Shown one piece after another: positions 15,929 through 24,763 of a stretch of DNA of 34,511 nt. The stretch comes from an uncultured Acidimicrobiales bacterium (GTDB lineage Bacteria; Actinomycetota; Acidimicrobiia; Acidimicrobiales; CADCTF01): contig CADCTF010000009.1 in NCBI GenBank assembly GCA_902805655.1, positions 1-34,511 on the forward strand. Reading direction: 5' to 3'. How positions within the stretch are numbered: position 1 is the stretch's first letter; every line of letters starts with the position of its first letter. The position numbers and the translations under genes were made by a program. Under the pieces are notes generated by a model. The model had not been told where the DNA came from. It saw nothing but the letters and a program-made list of their open reading frames with translations, and searched no databases.

Positions 15929-16879
15929 TCACGATACAGGCGCGCCTTCCCCGTACCTCCGCAGCAGGCGCCGGGCGGCATCGGCGGCCACCCCGACCTC
16001 CCCCGCAGTCACCTCTGCGTCGGGGCCGAGGCTGAGCAGCAGGCGCTCGAGCCAGGCCCGCTCGGAGGCGCGGAAGGCCACTCGCAGGCGCCCCCCGTCG
16101 GCCTCCTCGACCCGCTCCATCGGGTACTGCTCGGACACCCAGCGCGCTGAAGGAGCCAGCTCGAGCTCGATGAGCGGGTCCTCCGGCCGGGGCGAGTACA
16201 GCGCTGGGGCCGCCCGACGCTTCGGAGGCGCGAACGTGGTCTCCAGCACCACTGCGCTGCGGATGCGGTCGAGCCGGAACGACCGCTCCCCCTCCGAGCT
16301 GCCGCACCATGCCAGCACGTACCACTGCCCGGCGTTGGAGTAGACGATCCACGGGTCGATCACGCGGGTGGCTCGGGCGTCACGGCCGTGGGCGTAGTAG
16401 TCGATCTCCACCTGCCGGCAGTCGGCGACGGCCTGGCGCAGCTGGTCCAGCAGCGCAGGTTCGGCCGGCCCCAGCTCCACCTCCACCGCCTCGCCGGGCG
16501 CCACGCCGAGCACGCCGGCGATCTTCTCGAGTCCCCGGGCGAGGGGTCCGTGCGGGTCGGCCCCCGGAACGGCGAGGAGTGCGGCGCCGGCGGCGAGCAG
16601 GCCCAACGCCTCGGCCGCCGTCAGCCGCAGCGGCCGGGAGAAGTACTCGGCGTAGCGGATCCACACCCGTCCATCGGCGATGTCGGCCTCGATGAGCATG
16701 TCGGGGCTGTAGGGCCACAGGCCGCACAGATAGAGGAGCTGGAGGTCGTCGGCCAGCTCCCGCTCGTTCAGCCCGAACCTCCGGCACACCTCCTCGACGG
16801 GTGGGCCCTCGTTGGTGACCACCCACGGGACCATGGCCAGCAAGCGGGCAAGGCGTTGGTCGGCGCGCGACCTGCTCAC
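15929..16879 (-). CDS. pafC: WYL-domain transcriptional regulator PafC
   Basis: A 316-residue regulator. The first ~60 residues form a winged-helix-like domain, and a WYL domain follows with W-Y-V-L-A-W-C (about 207-213) and R-S-F-R-L-D-R-I, the core of the ligand pocket. In mycobacteria PafB and PafC form a heterodimer that activates most LexA-independent DNA-damage genes. GTG at 16879 overlaps the pafB TGA in GTGA, so translation is coupled and equal amounts are likely. The pair keeps its place in the paf operon although DUF3866 separates it from pafA. Assignment rests on domain type plus synteny. Confidence 0.9.
   Translation of the reverse strand: MSRSRADQRLARLLAMVPWVVTNEGPPVEEVCRRFGLNERELADDLQLLYLCGLWPYSPDMLIEADIADGRVWIRYAEYFSRPLRLTAAEALGLLAAGAALLAVPGADPHGPLARGLEKIAGVLGVAPGEAVEVELGPAEPALLDQLRQAVADCRQVEIDYYAHGRDARATRVIDPWIVYSNAGQWYVLAWCGSSEGERSFRLDRIRSAVVLETTFAPPKRRAAPALYSPRPEDPLIELELAPSARWVSEQYPMERVEEADGGRLRVAFRASERAWLERLLLSLGPDAEVTAGEVGVAADAARRLLRRYGEGAPVS
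15931..15936 (-). promoter_or_regulatory. Candidate -10 box of lepB
   Basis: TATCGT on the minus strand, inside the last codons of pafC, lies 9 nt before the lepB GTG. It would let lepB be transcribed without the paf genes. Confidence 0.35.
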
Positions 16880-17802
16880 GAGGCCGCGGCGGCGATGTCC
16901 TGCAACCACGCGATCACGTCGTCGCGCAGCTCCTCGGGCCCGAGCACCTCCGCGTGGTCGAGGAAGCTGACCACGAGCGACCGGAACTGGCGGCGGTTTG
17001 AGACGCGGAGCCGGTACACGGTGCTCCCGTCGTCCCGGCGCTCGACCACGCGGTCAGCCCCGAGGAACCCTGTGGCCCAGTCCGCCTGGTCGGCGTCCAC
17101 CAACAACAGGGCATCGACCGGGTCCTCGTCGCCGAGCGCCCAGGAAGGAGCGGCGTCCACCGCGCCTCCTGCGGGCCGTTCGAACGCTCCGGGCGGGCCG
17201 ACCGCTTCGGGTGCCCCCATGCGGTCGAGCCGGAACTGCCGCTCGGAGTCTCGCCGGTGGTCGCGACCGATCAGGTACCAACGTCCGGTACGGAAGGCCA
17301 GGCGCCAAGGGTCGAGTGCGCGCCGCTCCCCCCGGTACAGGAACGTCAGCACCCGGCGCTCGCTGACGGCGCCGAAGACGAGAGCCAGGTGGTCGCTGCC
17401 CGACAGAGCGACGGAGGCTTCGTCCGTCACGTCGGCCGGAGCCCCTCCCAGCTTCCACAAGGCGGCCTCGGTGTCACCGCCCTGCTCGAAGCGCACGGCC
17501 GACACCGCCAGGTGCAGGGCGCCCAGCTCGTCCGGCGTGAGGTCCGGGTCGGGCAGCTCGTACTGCTCTCGACGCACGCGATAGCCGTCCGGGCTGTCGG
17601 CGGCCCCCGGATCCACCGGTTCGACGTTGATGGGGATCCCCATCGACCGCAAGGCGTCCTTGTCGCGCTCGAAGGCCCTACGGAAGGCAGCTTCGCCCGA
17701 GGGGTAGCCGGGCACCCGCTCGAACAGCTCGGCGCGCGTCAGGGGTCGGGACGCGGCCAGGAGCGCGGCCATCAGGTTGAGCAGCCGCTCGAGCCGGTCC
17801 AT
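16876..17802 (-). CDS. pafB: WYL-domain transcriptional regulator PafB
   Basis: A 308-residue protein with an N-terminal helix-turn-helix (R-L-L-N-L-M-A-A-L-L, then L-T-R-A-E-L-F-E-R-V, residues 5-30) and a WYL domain with R-W-Y-L-I-G-R-D and R-Q-F-R-L-D-R-M (about 178-200). It is the expected partner of PafC in the PafBC activator. The ATG at 17802 follows the DUF3866 stop by 17 nt; the open frame upstream of it is Arg/Pro-rich and non-coding in appearance. The overlap with pafC supports a complex. Confidence 0.9.
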   Translation of the reverse strand: MDRLERLLNLMAALLAASRPLTRAELFERVPGYPSGEAAFRRAFERDKDALRSMGIPINVEPVDPGAADSPDGYRVRREQYELPDPDLTPDELGALHLAVSAVRFEQGGDTEAALWKLGGAPADVTDEASVALSGSDHLALVFGAVSERRVLTFLYRGERRALDPWRLAFRTGRWYLIGRDHRRDSERQFRLDRMGAPEAVGPPGAFERPAGGAVDAAPSWALGDEDPVDALLLVDADQADWATGFLGADRVVERRDDGSTVYRLRVSNRRQFRSLVVSFLDHAEVLGPEELRDDVIAWLQDIAAAAS

Positions 17803-17810
17803 TGGGAGCC

Positions 17811-17816
17811 AACGTA
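17811..17816 (-). promoter_or_regulatory. Candidate -10 box of pafB-pafC
   Basis: TACGTT on the minus strand, in the 17-nt gap after the DUF3866 gene, lies 8 nt before the pafB ATG. It would give the regulator pair its own start. Confidence 0.4.
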
Positions 17817-17819
17817 GCG

Positions 17820-18842
17820 TCAGGCGTCGGCGACGTCTGCCCCCGCAACGTGTGCATCCAGGGACAAACGAGCCGCCACCACACCTGCCGCGCCGGCCCA
17901 CTGGAAGAACGCGGGGTCGTGCTCCGGCCCTCGGCCCATGGTGGTCACCTTCAGGCCGCGCGAGCGGAGGAGCGCGCCGACGTCGGGCACCTCGACCCCG
18001 TCGGGCGAGGGCACCACCGGGGCGGAGTGGCACAGCTCGAGCGCGGTGGACGTGTGGTGGCTCACGCCGCGATGACGGGCGCGGGCGTCGGCGTCGCTGT
18101 AGCGGACGGCCACCACACCGCGGCCACCGAGCACGGCTGCGGCATCGACGATCGTCGCCACCTCGAGGCCGGTGTGGCCCAGCCTGGATCCCGTGCCGAC
18201 CGCGCCGGGACCGATGCCGGCCACCACCGCATCCGCGCCGAGAGCTCGACGGGCCAGAGCCAGGCCGGAGTGGATGTTGACCGCCTCGACATCACCGCCG
18301 AAGGCCTGGCCGGCGGTGACGGTGGCGTCGAGCAGCCCGGCGCCGCGGAGGTCGTGGACGAGGTCGGAGAGCGCCAGCGGCAGGGCGGCACCGTCGGTCA
18401 TGACGTAGACGAGCCGTCGATGGGGGGCCAGCGCCTTGAACGTCGCCGCGACGCAGGCCACCTGGCTGTGCAGCGCGCAGGCGACCACGGGCAGCCCACG
18501 GAGGTCGTCGGTGTCGGACGACTCCCCCGCCTCCTCGTCCGCCGCGCCCGTGTCGACCTGCAGGCTGGTGTAGCGGAGCTTCATGATGTGTCCCGGGCCG
18601 GTGGACGCCCAGGCCTCGCGGCTCAGGTTCCAGTGCACCACGTGCCATCCGCCGGTGCCCAGGCCCAGCTCGACGGCCGTGGTGTTGACGACCACCCGAT
18701 CCCCCACCGCGACCGGTCCGATGAGCTGCGTCAGCGCGTAGGCCAGGTTCCCCTCCGCCGCCGGCGAGTCGAGGCGCACCCGCTGCAGGCCCGGACGGTC
18801 GCTGAGGATCTCGACCACCGCATGGGTGCGGAACGAGGGCAC
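17820..18842 (-). CDS. DUF3866 family protein
   Basis: A 340-residue protein that I match to DUF3866 by the G-T-G-G-W-H-V-V-H-W-N-L block (about 63-74) and G-H-I-M-K-L-R-Y-T (about 84-92). The middle part has Rossmann-like strands and glycine turns (V-Y-V-M-T-D-G-A-A-L-P, G-I-G-P-G-A-V-G-T-G-S). Function of the family is not established to my knowledge. It has a GTG start and lies between pafA and pafB, which are adjacent in mycobacteria. A role in the proteasome or in the damage response is only suggested by this position. Confidence 0.85.
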   Translation of the reverse strand: MPSFRTHAVVEILSDRPGLQRVRLDSPAAEGNLAYALTQLIGPVAVGDRVVVNTTAVELGLGTGGWHVVHWNLSREAWASTGPGHIMKLRYTSLQVDTGAADEEAGESSDTDDLRGLPVVACALHSQVACVAATFKALAPHRRLVYVMTDGAALPLALSDLVHDLRGAGLLDATVTAGQAFGGDVEAVNIHSGLALARRALGADAVVAGIGPGAVGTGSRLGHTGLEVATIVDAAAVLGGRGVVAVRYSDADARARHRGVSHHTSTALELCHSAPVVPSPDGVEVPDVGALLRSRGLKVTTMGRGPEHDPAFFQWAGAAGVVAARLSLDAHVAGADVADA

Positions 18843-18871
18843 CGGTCAGACCCTGCCGGACGACTCGACCG

Positions 18872-20227
18872 TCAAAGCGACGCGATCAGCTTCTCCACCC
18901 GTTCGTCCTTGAACTTGAACGGGTCCTTGCAGAGGACGGTGCGCTGGGCGTCGTTCAGCTTGAGGTGCACCCAGTCGACGGTGAAGTCGCGACGGCGCTC
19001 GGTGGCCCGCTTGATGAAGTCGCCACGCAGCTTGGCCCGGGTGGTCTGCGGCGGCGTGTGGACGGCGGTGGCGATCTCCTCGTCGGTGCACGTCCGCTCG
19101 ACCAGGCCCTTGTCCTGCATCTTGTAGTACAGCCCGCGCTGGCGGTTGATGTCGTGGTACTGCAGGTCGAGCAGAGCCACCTTCGGGTGGGTGAGCGCCA
19201 GACCGTGCTTCTCGCGATAGCCCTCGATCAACGAGTGCTTGATCACCCAGTCGACCTCACGGTCGAGCTTCATGGGGTCGTTCTCGAGGTTGGTGAGGCA
19301 GTGCTCCCACATGCCGAGGGCCTTCTCCTCGAGCGGGCTCAGGCCCTTCAGGTCGCGGTAGCGGATGGCCCGCTGCAGGTACTCGCCCTGGATCTCGAGG
19401 GCGCTGAGCTCACGGCCGTTGGCCAGGCGCACCTTGCGCTTGCAGGTGGTGTCGTGGCTGATCTCGCGGATGGCCCGGATCGGGTTCTCGAGGGTCATGT
19501 CCCGCAGCACCGCGCTCGGATCTTCCAGCATCCGCAGCAGGATGCTGGTGGCGCCGACCTTCAGGAAGGTGGCGTACTCGCTCATGTTCGAGTCGCCGAC
19601 GATCACGTGGAGCCGCCGGAACCGCTCCGCATCGGCGTGCGGCTCGTCCCTCGTGTTGATGATGGGACGGCTGCGGGTGGTGGCGCTCGACACGCCCTCC
19701 CAGATGTGCTCCGCCCGCTGGCTCATGCAGTACATGGCCCCGCGGGCCGTCTGGAGCACCTTGCCGGCGCCGGCGTAGATCTGGCGGCTGACGAAGAACG
19801 GGATGAGCACCTCGGCGTAGTGACCGAAGTCGTCACGCCGGCTGGTGAGGTAGTTCTCGTGGCAGCCGTAGGAGTTGCCGGCGGAGTCGGTGTTGTTCTT
19901 GAACAGGTAGATGACCCCGCGGATGCCCTCCTCGCGGAGGCGGGCCTCGGCGGCGATCAGCAGGTCCTCGAGGCGGCGCTCGCCGGCCTTGTCGTGCACC
20001 ACCAGCTCGTGGATGGAGTCGCACTCCGGCGTGGCGTACTCGGGATGGCTCCCGACGTCGAGGTACAGCCGGGCGCCGTTCTCGAGGAAGACGTTGGAGC
20101 TGCGGCCCCAGCTCACCACCCGACGGAACAGGTAACGAGCCACCTCGTCGGGGCTCAGGCGGCGCTGCCCCCGAAGGGTGCAGGTGACGCCGTACTCGTT
20201 CTCGAGGCCGAAGATGCGGCGGTCCAC
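18872..20227 (-). CDS. pafA: Pup--protein ligase PafA
   Basis: A 451-residue enzyme that joins the C-terminal Glu of Pup to substrate lysines, using ATP. It follows the mycobacterial protein closely: [11 protein letters not shown] near the start, [12 protein letters not shown] (catalytic Asp57), [13 protein letters not shown] and [11 protein letters not shown], and the C-terminal [15 protein letters not shown] at 20227 gives the N-terminus expected for the family; the longer open frame to 20257 adds unconserved residues. It starts 51 nt after prcA. Confidence 0.97.
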   Translation of the reverse strand: MDRRIFGLENEYGVTCTLRGQRRLSPDEVARYLFRRVVSWGRSSNVFLENGARLYLDVGSHPEYATPECDSIHELVVHDKAGERRLEDLLIAAEARLREEGIRGVIYLFKNNTDSAGNSYGCHENYLTSRRDDFGHYAEVLIPFFVSRQIYAGAGKVLQTARGAMYCMSQRAEHIWEGVSSATTRSRPIINTRDEPHADAERFRRLHVIVGDSNMSEYATFLKVGATSILLRMLEDPSAVLRDMTLENPIRAIREISHDTTCKRKVRLANGRELSALEIQGEYLQRAIRYRDLKGLSPLEEKALGMWEHCLTNLENDPMKLDREVDWVIKHSLIEGYREKHGLALTHPKVALLDLQYHDINRQRGLYYKMQDKGLVERTCTDEEIATAVHTPPQTTRAKLRGDFIKRATERRRDFTVDWVHLKLNDAQRTVLCKDPFKFKDERVEKLIASL

Positions 20228-20234
20228 GCGTCCC

Positions 20235-20240
20235 ACCGTA
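20235..20240 (-). promoter_or_regulatory. Candidate -10 box of pafA
   Basis: TACGGT on the minus strand lies 7 nt before the chosen GTG and in the prcA-pafA gap. It supports the 20227 start over 20236 or 20257. Confidence 0.4.
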
Positions 20241-20277
20241 CAGTCGCTGGGCGCCAAGCCGGCCCCATCGTCTACGC

Positions 20278-20955
20278 CTACGCCAGGAGGGCGGTGACCT
20301 CGTCGTCCCCGAGGCGCCGGAAGGCCCGGCGGGGGGCGGCTCGCTCGAGCAGCGCGACCTCGAGATCGGCGGCACCGAGAGGGACGTCGGGCTCCGACAG
20401 TGCGGCGATGGCCACCTTCAGGGCCGCCCCCAGCTGCATGCCCCCGGCGAAGGACTCCTTCAGGCGCGTGTGCATCGCCTCGGAGTCGCCCGGGAGCACG
20501 GCGAAGCGGTCCTCGTCGATGATGACCCCGTCGTAGAGGATGTGGTACAGCTCGTCGTCGGCCTCGTCGTAGCCGACCTCGGCCACCAGGATCTCGACCT
20601 CCATCGGCTTCACCTCGTGGGTGAAGCTCTGGCCGAGGCTCTGGCCGTAGAGGTTGGCCAGCGAGCGCGCCCGCACGTCCTCCCGCGAGTACCGGAAGCC
20701 CTCGACGTCGGCATAGCGCACGCCGCCCTGACGCAGCTGGTCGTACTCGTTGTACTTGCCGACGCCGGCGAAGGCGATGCGGTCGTAGATCTCGCTGACC
20801 TTGTGCAGCGTGCTCGACGGGTTGTGGGCCGCGAGCAGGATGCCGCCTTCGTACTGCATGGCGACGAGCGCCCGACCACGGGCGATGTTGGTGCGGGCGA
20901 ACTTGGCCTTGTCGGCCATCATCTGCTCGGGCGACACGTAGAAGGGCATGCTCAT
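20278..20955 (-). CDS. prcA: Proteasome alpha subunit PrcA
   Basis: A 225-residue alpha subunit. The N-terminus [19 protein letters not shown] matches actinobacterial PrcA, whose outer rings gate the chamber. Conserved blocks include [15 protein letters not shown] and [11 protein letters not shown]. It lacks the catalytic Thr, as expected. The ATG at 20955 overlaps the prcB TGA in ATGA; a second ATG two codons on is possible. The frame stays open far upstream through prcB and beyond, but that part is a shadow. Confidence 0.96.
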   Translation of the reverse strand: MSMPFYVSPEQMMADKAKFARTNIARGRALVAMQYEGGILLAAHNPSSTLHKVSEIYDRIAFAGVGKYNEYDQLRQGGVRYADVEGFRYSREDVRARSLANLYGQSLGQSFTHEVKPMEVEILVAEVGYDEADDELYHILYDGVIIDEDRFAVLPGDSEAMHTRLKESFAGGMQLGAALKVAIAALSEPDVPLGAADLEVALLERAAPRRAFRRLGDDEVTALLA

Positions 20956-21746
20956 CGGTTCAGGCCCCGCTCGGTCTTGTTGCGGATGAGGGCGGCGAAG
21001 CCTTCTGCCACCTCGTCTTCCGGCACCTCTCGATAGCCCTCGGCCGTGATCGTCGCCACCGTCGGGTAGATGCCGCGGACGGCGTCGGGGCCTCCGGTGG
21101 CCGAGTCCTCGTCGGCCGCCTCGTAGAGGCCCTGCACGGCCAGCTGGATGGCTTCCGGTCGGGCCATGCCCTCGGTCCAGCCCAGCTTCACCGTGGTTCG
21201 GGCGTCGCGACCGCCGCTGCCGTCGGCGTGGAAGTCGGTCTCCTCGTAGCGACCGCCGGTGGCGTCGTAGGTGAAGATGCGCCCGATGTGCCGGCGGAGG
21301 TCGTAGCCGGCGAAGAGCGGCACGACGACCATGCCCTGCATGGCCATCGGCAGGTTGGAGCGCACCATGGCGGCGAGCATGTTGGCCTTGCCCTCGAGGC
21401 TCAGCGCCACTCCGCTGAGCTTCTCGTAGTGCTCGAGCTCCAGCTGGAAGACCTTCACCATCTCGAGGGCGAAGCCGGCCGCACCGGCGATGGCCACGCC
21501 GCTGTGACGATCGGCCGGGTGCACCTTGTCCATGGCTCGGTGGGCGATGCTGCTCCCGGCGGTGGCGCGACGGTCGCCGGCCATGACGACGCCCTCGTCG
21601 TAGCGCAGCGCCACGATGGTGGTGCCGTGGGTGACCTCGAACCCCGCAGCCGCCGTGACGGGCGGCGCCGGGCCATCGAGGCGACGCAGCAGGGCCGAGA
21701 AGCTCGGGCCGGGGTCGTCGGTCGGGCTGTACAGGGGCAGGCTCAT
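20952..21746 (-). CDS. prcB: Proteasome beta subunit PrcB
   Basis: A 264-residue beta subunit with a 41-residue propeptide. Self-cleavage in H-G-T-T-I-V-A-L would expose Thr42 as the N-terminal nucleophile. Counted from it, Asp17 (A-G-D-R-R) and Lys33 (M-D-K-V-H) are in the positions required for catalysis. Further hallmarks are E-H-Y-E-K-L-S-G-V and S-A-T-G-G-P-D. It makes the two inner rings of the 20S particle with PrcA. The stop of the upstream gene ends 12 nt before the ATG. Confidence 0.97.
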   Translation of the reverse strand: MSLPLYSPTDDPGPSFSALLRRLDGPAPPVTAAAGFEVTHGTTIVALRYDEGVVMAGDRRATAGSSIAHRAMDKVHPADRHSGVAIAGAAGFALEMVKVFQLELEHYEKLSGVALSLEGKANMLAAMVRSNLPMAMQGMVVVPLFAGYDLRRHIGRIFTYDATGGRYEETDFHADGSGGRDARTTVKLGWTEGMARPEAIQLAVQGLYEAADEDSATGGPDAVRGIYPTVATITAEGYREVPEDEVAEGFAALIRNKTERGLNR

Positions 21747-21755
21747 CGCGTCGAG

Positions 21756-21761
21756 ACGCTA
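21756..21761 (-). promoter_or_regulatory. Candidate -10 box of prcB-prcA
   Basis: TAGCGT on the minus strand lies 9 nt before the prcB ATG. Its first three bases are also the TAG stop of the preceding gene, so part of the match could be fortuitous. Confidence 0.35.
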
Positions 21762-22256
21762 CCCGGTGCCCGTTGGCTTCCGACCCGCCTTGGTCCTGGG
21801 CTTCTTCTCCACCTGCACCGGCCAGACGTACTCGAGGTCGTCCGGGAGGTCCGGCTCGAACAGGAGGCGGTAGTGCTCGGGATCCTTCCGCAAGAGGGAG
21901 GAGCGATGGCTGCGGTGCACGGCGTCGTCGCCCCACCACGAGGGCAGCGCCGCCTCTTCCTGCGTCGCCGGGATGTCGATGAAGCCGGCGTCGGCCAGGT
22001 CGGTGCGGATCTTCAGGTCGCAGGTGTCGTTGTAGCCACGGGCGATCCACTCCTGGCACACGGCCGCGGCGTACAGGCCCAACGCGGCCTCGTGCCCGCG
22101 CCACATGAGCACCGCCGGATGGTTCTTCCACGCGTAGGTCGGCCAGGTGAGCGCACGGACGATCTGAAGGACCTCCACGCGCTGCTTGCCCAGCCGGCGG
22201 CTGTCCAGCACCTGGGCGCTGCGCTTCATGTCGGGGTACGGGACGAAGGTCTGCAC
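21759..22256 (-). CDS. Pyrimidine-dimer endonuclease-like protein (MSMEG_6728 type)
   Basis: A 165-residue protein of the family annotated in actinobacteria as MSMEG_6728-like and placed near T4 endonuclease V (pyrimidine-dimer excision) by domain databases. Recognisable blocks are M-Q-T-F-V-P-Y-P-D at the N-terminus, L-D-S-R-R-L-G-K-Q-R-V-E (17-28), H-P-A-V-L-M-W-R-G-H-E (46-56) and H-R-S-H-R-S-S-L-L-R-K-D-P. In T4 endonuclease V the catalytic residue is Thr2; here residue 2 is Gln and Thr is residue 3, so enzymatic action cannot be assumed. Its GTG start lies 6 nt after the stop of the Nei2-type gene, indicating one transcript. Confidence 0.85.
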   Translation of the reverse strand: MQTFVPYPDMKRSAQVLDSRRLGKQRVEVLQIVRALTWPTYAWKNHPAVLMWRGHEAALGLYAAAVCQEWIARGYNDTCDLKIRTDLADAGFIDIPATQEEAALPSWWGDDAVHRSHRSSLLRKDPEHYRLLFEPDLPDDLEYVWPVQVEKKPRTKAGRKPTGTG

Positions 22257-22262
22257 GAGCGC

Positions 22263-23021
22263 CTACGCCGCCGCGGGTGCCGGCTGGCAGCTCGGGCACG
22301 CGTAGGCCGTGCGGCCCCTGAGGTCCCAGTGGAGGACAGGGGTGGCCGGCTCCGTGGCGCACTGCAGGCACACCGGCTGCTTGTAGACGAGCTTGGGACG
22401 GATCTCCGCGTCGTCCACCGCCTGGCGCATCATGCGCTGCAGCACGTCCCACAGCTCTCGCAACCGGTCGAGCGGGATCTCCGCGGCAGGCGTGGCCGGG
22501 TGGAGGCGGGCACGGAGCAGGCCCTCGGCGCGGAAGACGTTGCCCACGCCGGCGATGAGCGACTGGTCGAGCAGCGCCTCGCCGATCGAGCGCCCACTGG
22601 CCCGCAGGTTCGCGATGGCCCGCTCGGCGCCGGAGTCGGCGGCGAGTGGATCGGGGCCCAAGCTCGAGCGCAGCGTCTCGACCTCGCCTTCGGTGAGGAG
22701 CTCGCACGTCGCTGGAGCGATGAGGTCCCACGCCAGGTCGCCGGTGTGCAGCCGCAGCCTCACCTGTCGCAGCGGCTCGCCGCTCACCGGCTGGAAGCGC
22801 AGCGCCTTGCCCCGCATGCCGAGGTGGGTGTGGACGACGAGACCTCCGTCGAAGTGCTGCAGGAGGTGCTTGCCCACGGCCCCCACCTGCTCGACCGCAC
22901 GCCCGTCGATGCGCGCCGCGCCCTCGGCGAAGCGGCCCTGGGGGCTGCTCGCCGCGACCCTGCGCCCGACGAGCTCCTGCTGGTCACGGGCGAGGCGATG
23001 GAGGGTGTGGCCTTCGGGCAT
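22263..23021 (-). CDS. nei2: Fpg/Nei-family DNA glycosylase, Nei2 type
   Basis: A 252-residue base-excision repair enzyme that would remove oxidised bases and cut the strand by beta/delta elimination. After Met removal Pro is the N-terminal nucleophile, followed by Glu (M-P-E-G-H-T-L-H-R-L); the conserved Lys is Lys51 (V-G-K-H-L-L). The helix-two-turn-helix is Q-S-L-I-A-G-V-G-N-V-F-R-A-E, and the C-terminal zinc finger has C-L-Q-C and C-P-S-C. The M-P-E-G-H-T start is typical of Nei2-type enzymes in mycobacteria. AGGAC lies about 8 nt upstream. It lies between pup (38 nt) and the endonuclease-V-like gene (6 nt). Confidence 0.95.
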   Translation of the reverse strand: MPEGHTLHRLARDQQELVGRRVAASSPQGRFAEGAARIDGRAVEQVGAVGKHLLQHFDGGLVVHTHLGMRGKALRFQPVSGEPLRQVRLRLHTGDLAWDLIAPATCELLTEGEVETLRSSLGPDPLAADSGAERAIANLRASGRSIGEALLDQSLIAGVGNVFRAEGLLRARLHPATPAAEIPLDRLRELWDVLQRMMRQAVDDAEIRPKLVYKQPVCLQCATEPATPVLHWDLRGRTAYACPSCQPAPAAA

Positions 23022-23059
23022 CGCCCCGTCCTGCCCGGAGCCGGAGCCGTCGATGCGGG

Positions 23060-23257
23060 CTACTGCCCGCCCTTCTGCACGTACGAGCGCACGAAGTCCT
23101 CGGCGTTCTCCTCGAGCACCTCGTCGATCTCGTCGAGCAGCTCGTCCAGCTCTGCCTTCAGCTTGTCCGCCTGGCCGGCCGACGCGACGGCCTCCTCCTC
23201 GACGACCTCATCCTGCCTCGTGGGCGTCGTCCGCTTCTTCTGCTCTCGCTCTGCCAT
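23060..23257 (-). CDS. pup: Prokaryotic ubiquitin-like protein Pup
   Basis: A 65-residue, largely disordered tag. The N-terminus is charged and variable. The C-terminal half carries E-L-L-D-E-I-D-E-V-L-E-E-N-A-E-D-F-V, the helix that pairs with the ARC/Mpa coiled coil, and then Y-V-Q-K-G-G-Q. The terminal Gln means that Dop must deamidate it before PafA can use it. The ATG is 3 nt past the dop stop, and a strong AGGAGG lies inside the last codons of dop, so translation follows dop closely. Confidence 0.98.
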   Translation of the reverse strand: MAEREQKKRTTPTRQDEVVEEEAVASAGQADKLKAELDELLDEIDEVLEENAEDFVRSYVQKGGQ

Positions 23258-23260
23258 GTG

Positions 23261-24763
23261 CTACTGCCTCCTGTGAGCGTCTTCGAGTCGCTCGACCAGC
23301 TGAGCCGGTGATGTGCAACCCTCAAGCAACCTATCGACCAACTCGGCCGTACCGCGTAGCGGTTCCATCATCGGGATTCGTCGGAGCGGCTCGCTACCCA
23401 AGTCGAACACCAGAGAATCCCAGTTGGCGGCCGCGATGGCGGATCCCCAGCGCTGGAGGCACTTGCCCCGGAAGTACGCCCTCGTGGTGGGGGGCGGCTC
23501 GGTGATGGCCTCCTGCACCTCTTCCTCGGTGACGATGCGCTCCATCGCCAGCTTGGCGAACAACGACCGCTCGGGCCGCACGTCGTGGTACTGCAGGTCC
23601 ATGGCCGCCAACCGGGGGTCGGTCCACGAGAGCCCGTGGCGCTCGCGGTAGCCATCGAGCAGGCGGAACTTGCCGACCCAGTCGAGCTGGGTCGCGAGCG
23701 ACATGGGGTCGGTCTCCAGCCCGTTCAGCACCGCCTCCCAGCGACGCATCACGTCCTGACCGACGTCCTCGCCGACGCTGGCCAGGCCGCGGTCTTCCGC
23801 GTACTTGCGAGCCAGGTCGAACAGCTCCCACTGGAGCTGGAGGGCAGTGATCGTGCCGCCTGCGGCCAAGGGCAGCGGCTTGGTGAGGCTGAGGTCGTAG
23901 GACACCTGCCGGATGGCCTGCACGGGGGCGGCGAGCGTGAAGTCGCGATCTCCGAACCAGTCGTCCTCGATCATGGACAGGATGATGGAGGTGACGCCCA
24001 CCTTCAGGTAGGTGGCCACCTCGGCCAGGTTGGCGTCGCCGACGATGACGTGGAGCCGGCGGTACTTCTGGGCATCGGCGTGAGGCTCGTCCCGCGTGTT
24101 GACGATCGGGCGCTTCAGCGTGGTCTCGAGGCCCACCTCCTCCTCGAAGAAGTCGGCCCGCGACGAGAGCTGGAAGGTGACGTCGACACCGCCGGTGGAG
24201 CTGGCCTCCGTGCCCACCTTGCCCGCTCCGCAGTAGATCTGGCGGGTGACGAAGTGCGGCATCACGTGCTGCACCACGCGGGCGAAGGGCACCGAGCGGT
24301 CCATGAGGTAGTTCTCGTGGGTGCCGTAGGAGTTGCCCTTGCCGTCTGAGTTGTTCTTGTAGACGACGATGTCCTGGCCCGGCGGAAGCGTTCGGCTCGC
24401 GGCGATCATCGACTGGGCCAGGATCCGTTCGCCGGCCTTGTCGTAGAGCACCACCTGGCGCGGATCGGAGCACTCGGGCGACGAGTACTCGGGGTGGGCG
24501 TGGTCGACGTAGTACCGAGCGCCGTTGGTCAGCACGGCGTTGACGAGATGGGTCTCGATGTCGGGCGGGAGGGCGCCGTCCCGGGCGTACCCGCGGGCGT
24601 CGTTGCCCGGCGACTCGTCCTCGAAGTCCCAGCCGACCTTGCGGATCTGGGCCACGTAGGCGTTGATCAGCACGGAGGAGGCGGCGATCGGGTTGGAGTC
24701 GCCGCCGCCTCGCTGCTGGATGCCGTACTCGGTCTCGAGGCCGAGGACCTTGGGAAGGGCCAC
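23261..24763 (-). CDS. dop: Pup deamidase/depupylase Dop
   Basis: A 500-residue homologue of PafA that deamidates Pup and also removes it from substrates. Visible landmarks are G-L-E-T-E-Y-G-I (8-15), Y-V-D-H-A-H-P-E-Y-S-S-P-E with the catalytic Asp87, Y-K-N-N-S-D-G-K-G-N-S-Y-G, and [14 protein letters not shown]. The segment at about 42-62 before it (W-D-F-E-D-E-S-P-G-N-D-A-R-G) is the Dop loop, which PafA lacks. GTG start at 24763, 34 nt after the arc stop. Confidence 0.97.
   Translation of the reverse strand: MALPKVLGLETEYGIQQRGGGDSNPIAASSVLINAYVAQIRKVGWDFEDESPGNDARGYARDGALPPDIETHLVNAVLTNGARYYVDHAHPEYSSPECSDPRQVVLYDKAGERILAQSMIAASRTLPPGQDIVVYKNNSDGKGNSYGTHENYLMDRSVPFARVVQHVMPHFVTRQIYCGAGKVGTEASSTGGVDVTFQLSSRADFFEEEVGLETTLKRPIVNTRDEPHADAQKYRRLHVIVGDANLAEVATYLKVGVTSIILSMIEDDWFGDRDFTLAAPVQAIRQVSYDLSLTKPLPLAAGGTITALQLQWELFDLARKYAEDRGLASVGEDVGQDVMRRWEAVLNGLETDPMSLATQLDWVGKFRLLDGYRERHGLSWTDPRLAAMDLQYHDVRPERSLFAKLAMERIVTEEEVQEAITEPPPTTRAYFRGKCLQRWGSAIAAANWDSLVFDLGSEPLRRIPMMEPLRGTAELVDRLLEGCTSPAQLVERLEDAHRRQ

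Noticed and set aside
18965-20536. A 523-codon plus-strand frame opposite pafA
   Set aside because: Antisense shadow; pafA on the other strand is unmistakable.
20278-22731. Reading the PrcA frame as an 817-residue fusion
   Set aside because: The part before the ATG at 20955 is Arg/Pro-rich and crosses three real genes; the ATGA overlap with prcB gives the true start.
21228-23276. A 682-codon open frame on the plus strand
   Set aside because: Antisense to prcB, the endonuclease-V-like gene, nei2 and pup, all of which have clear catalytic motifs.
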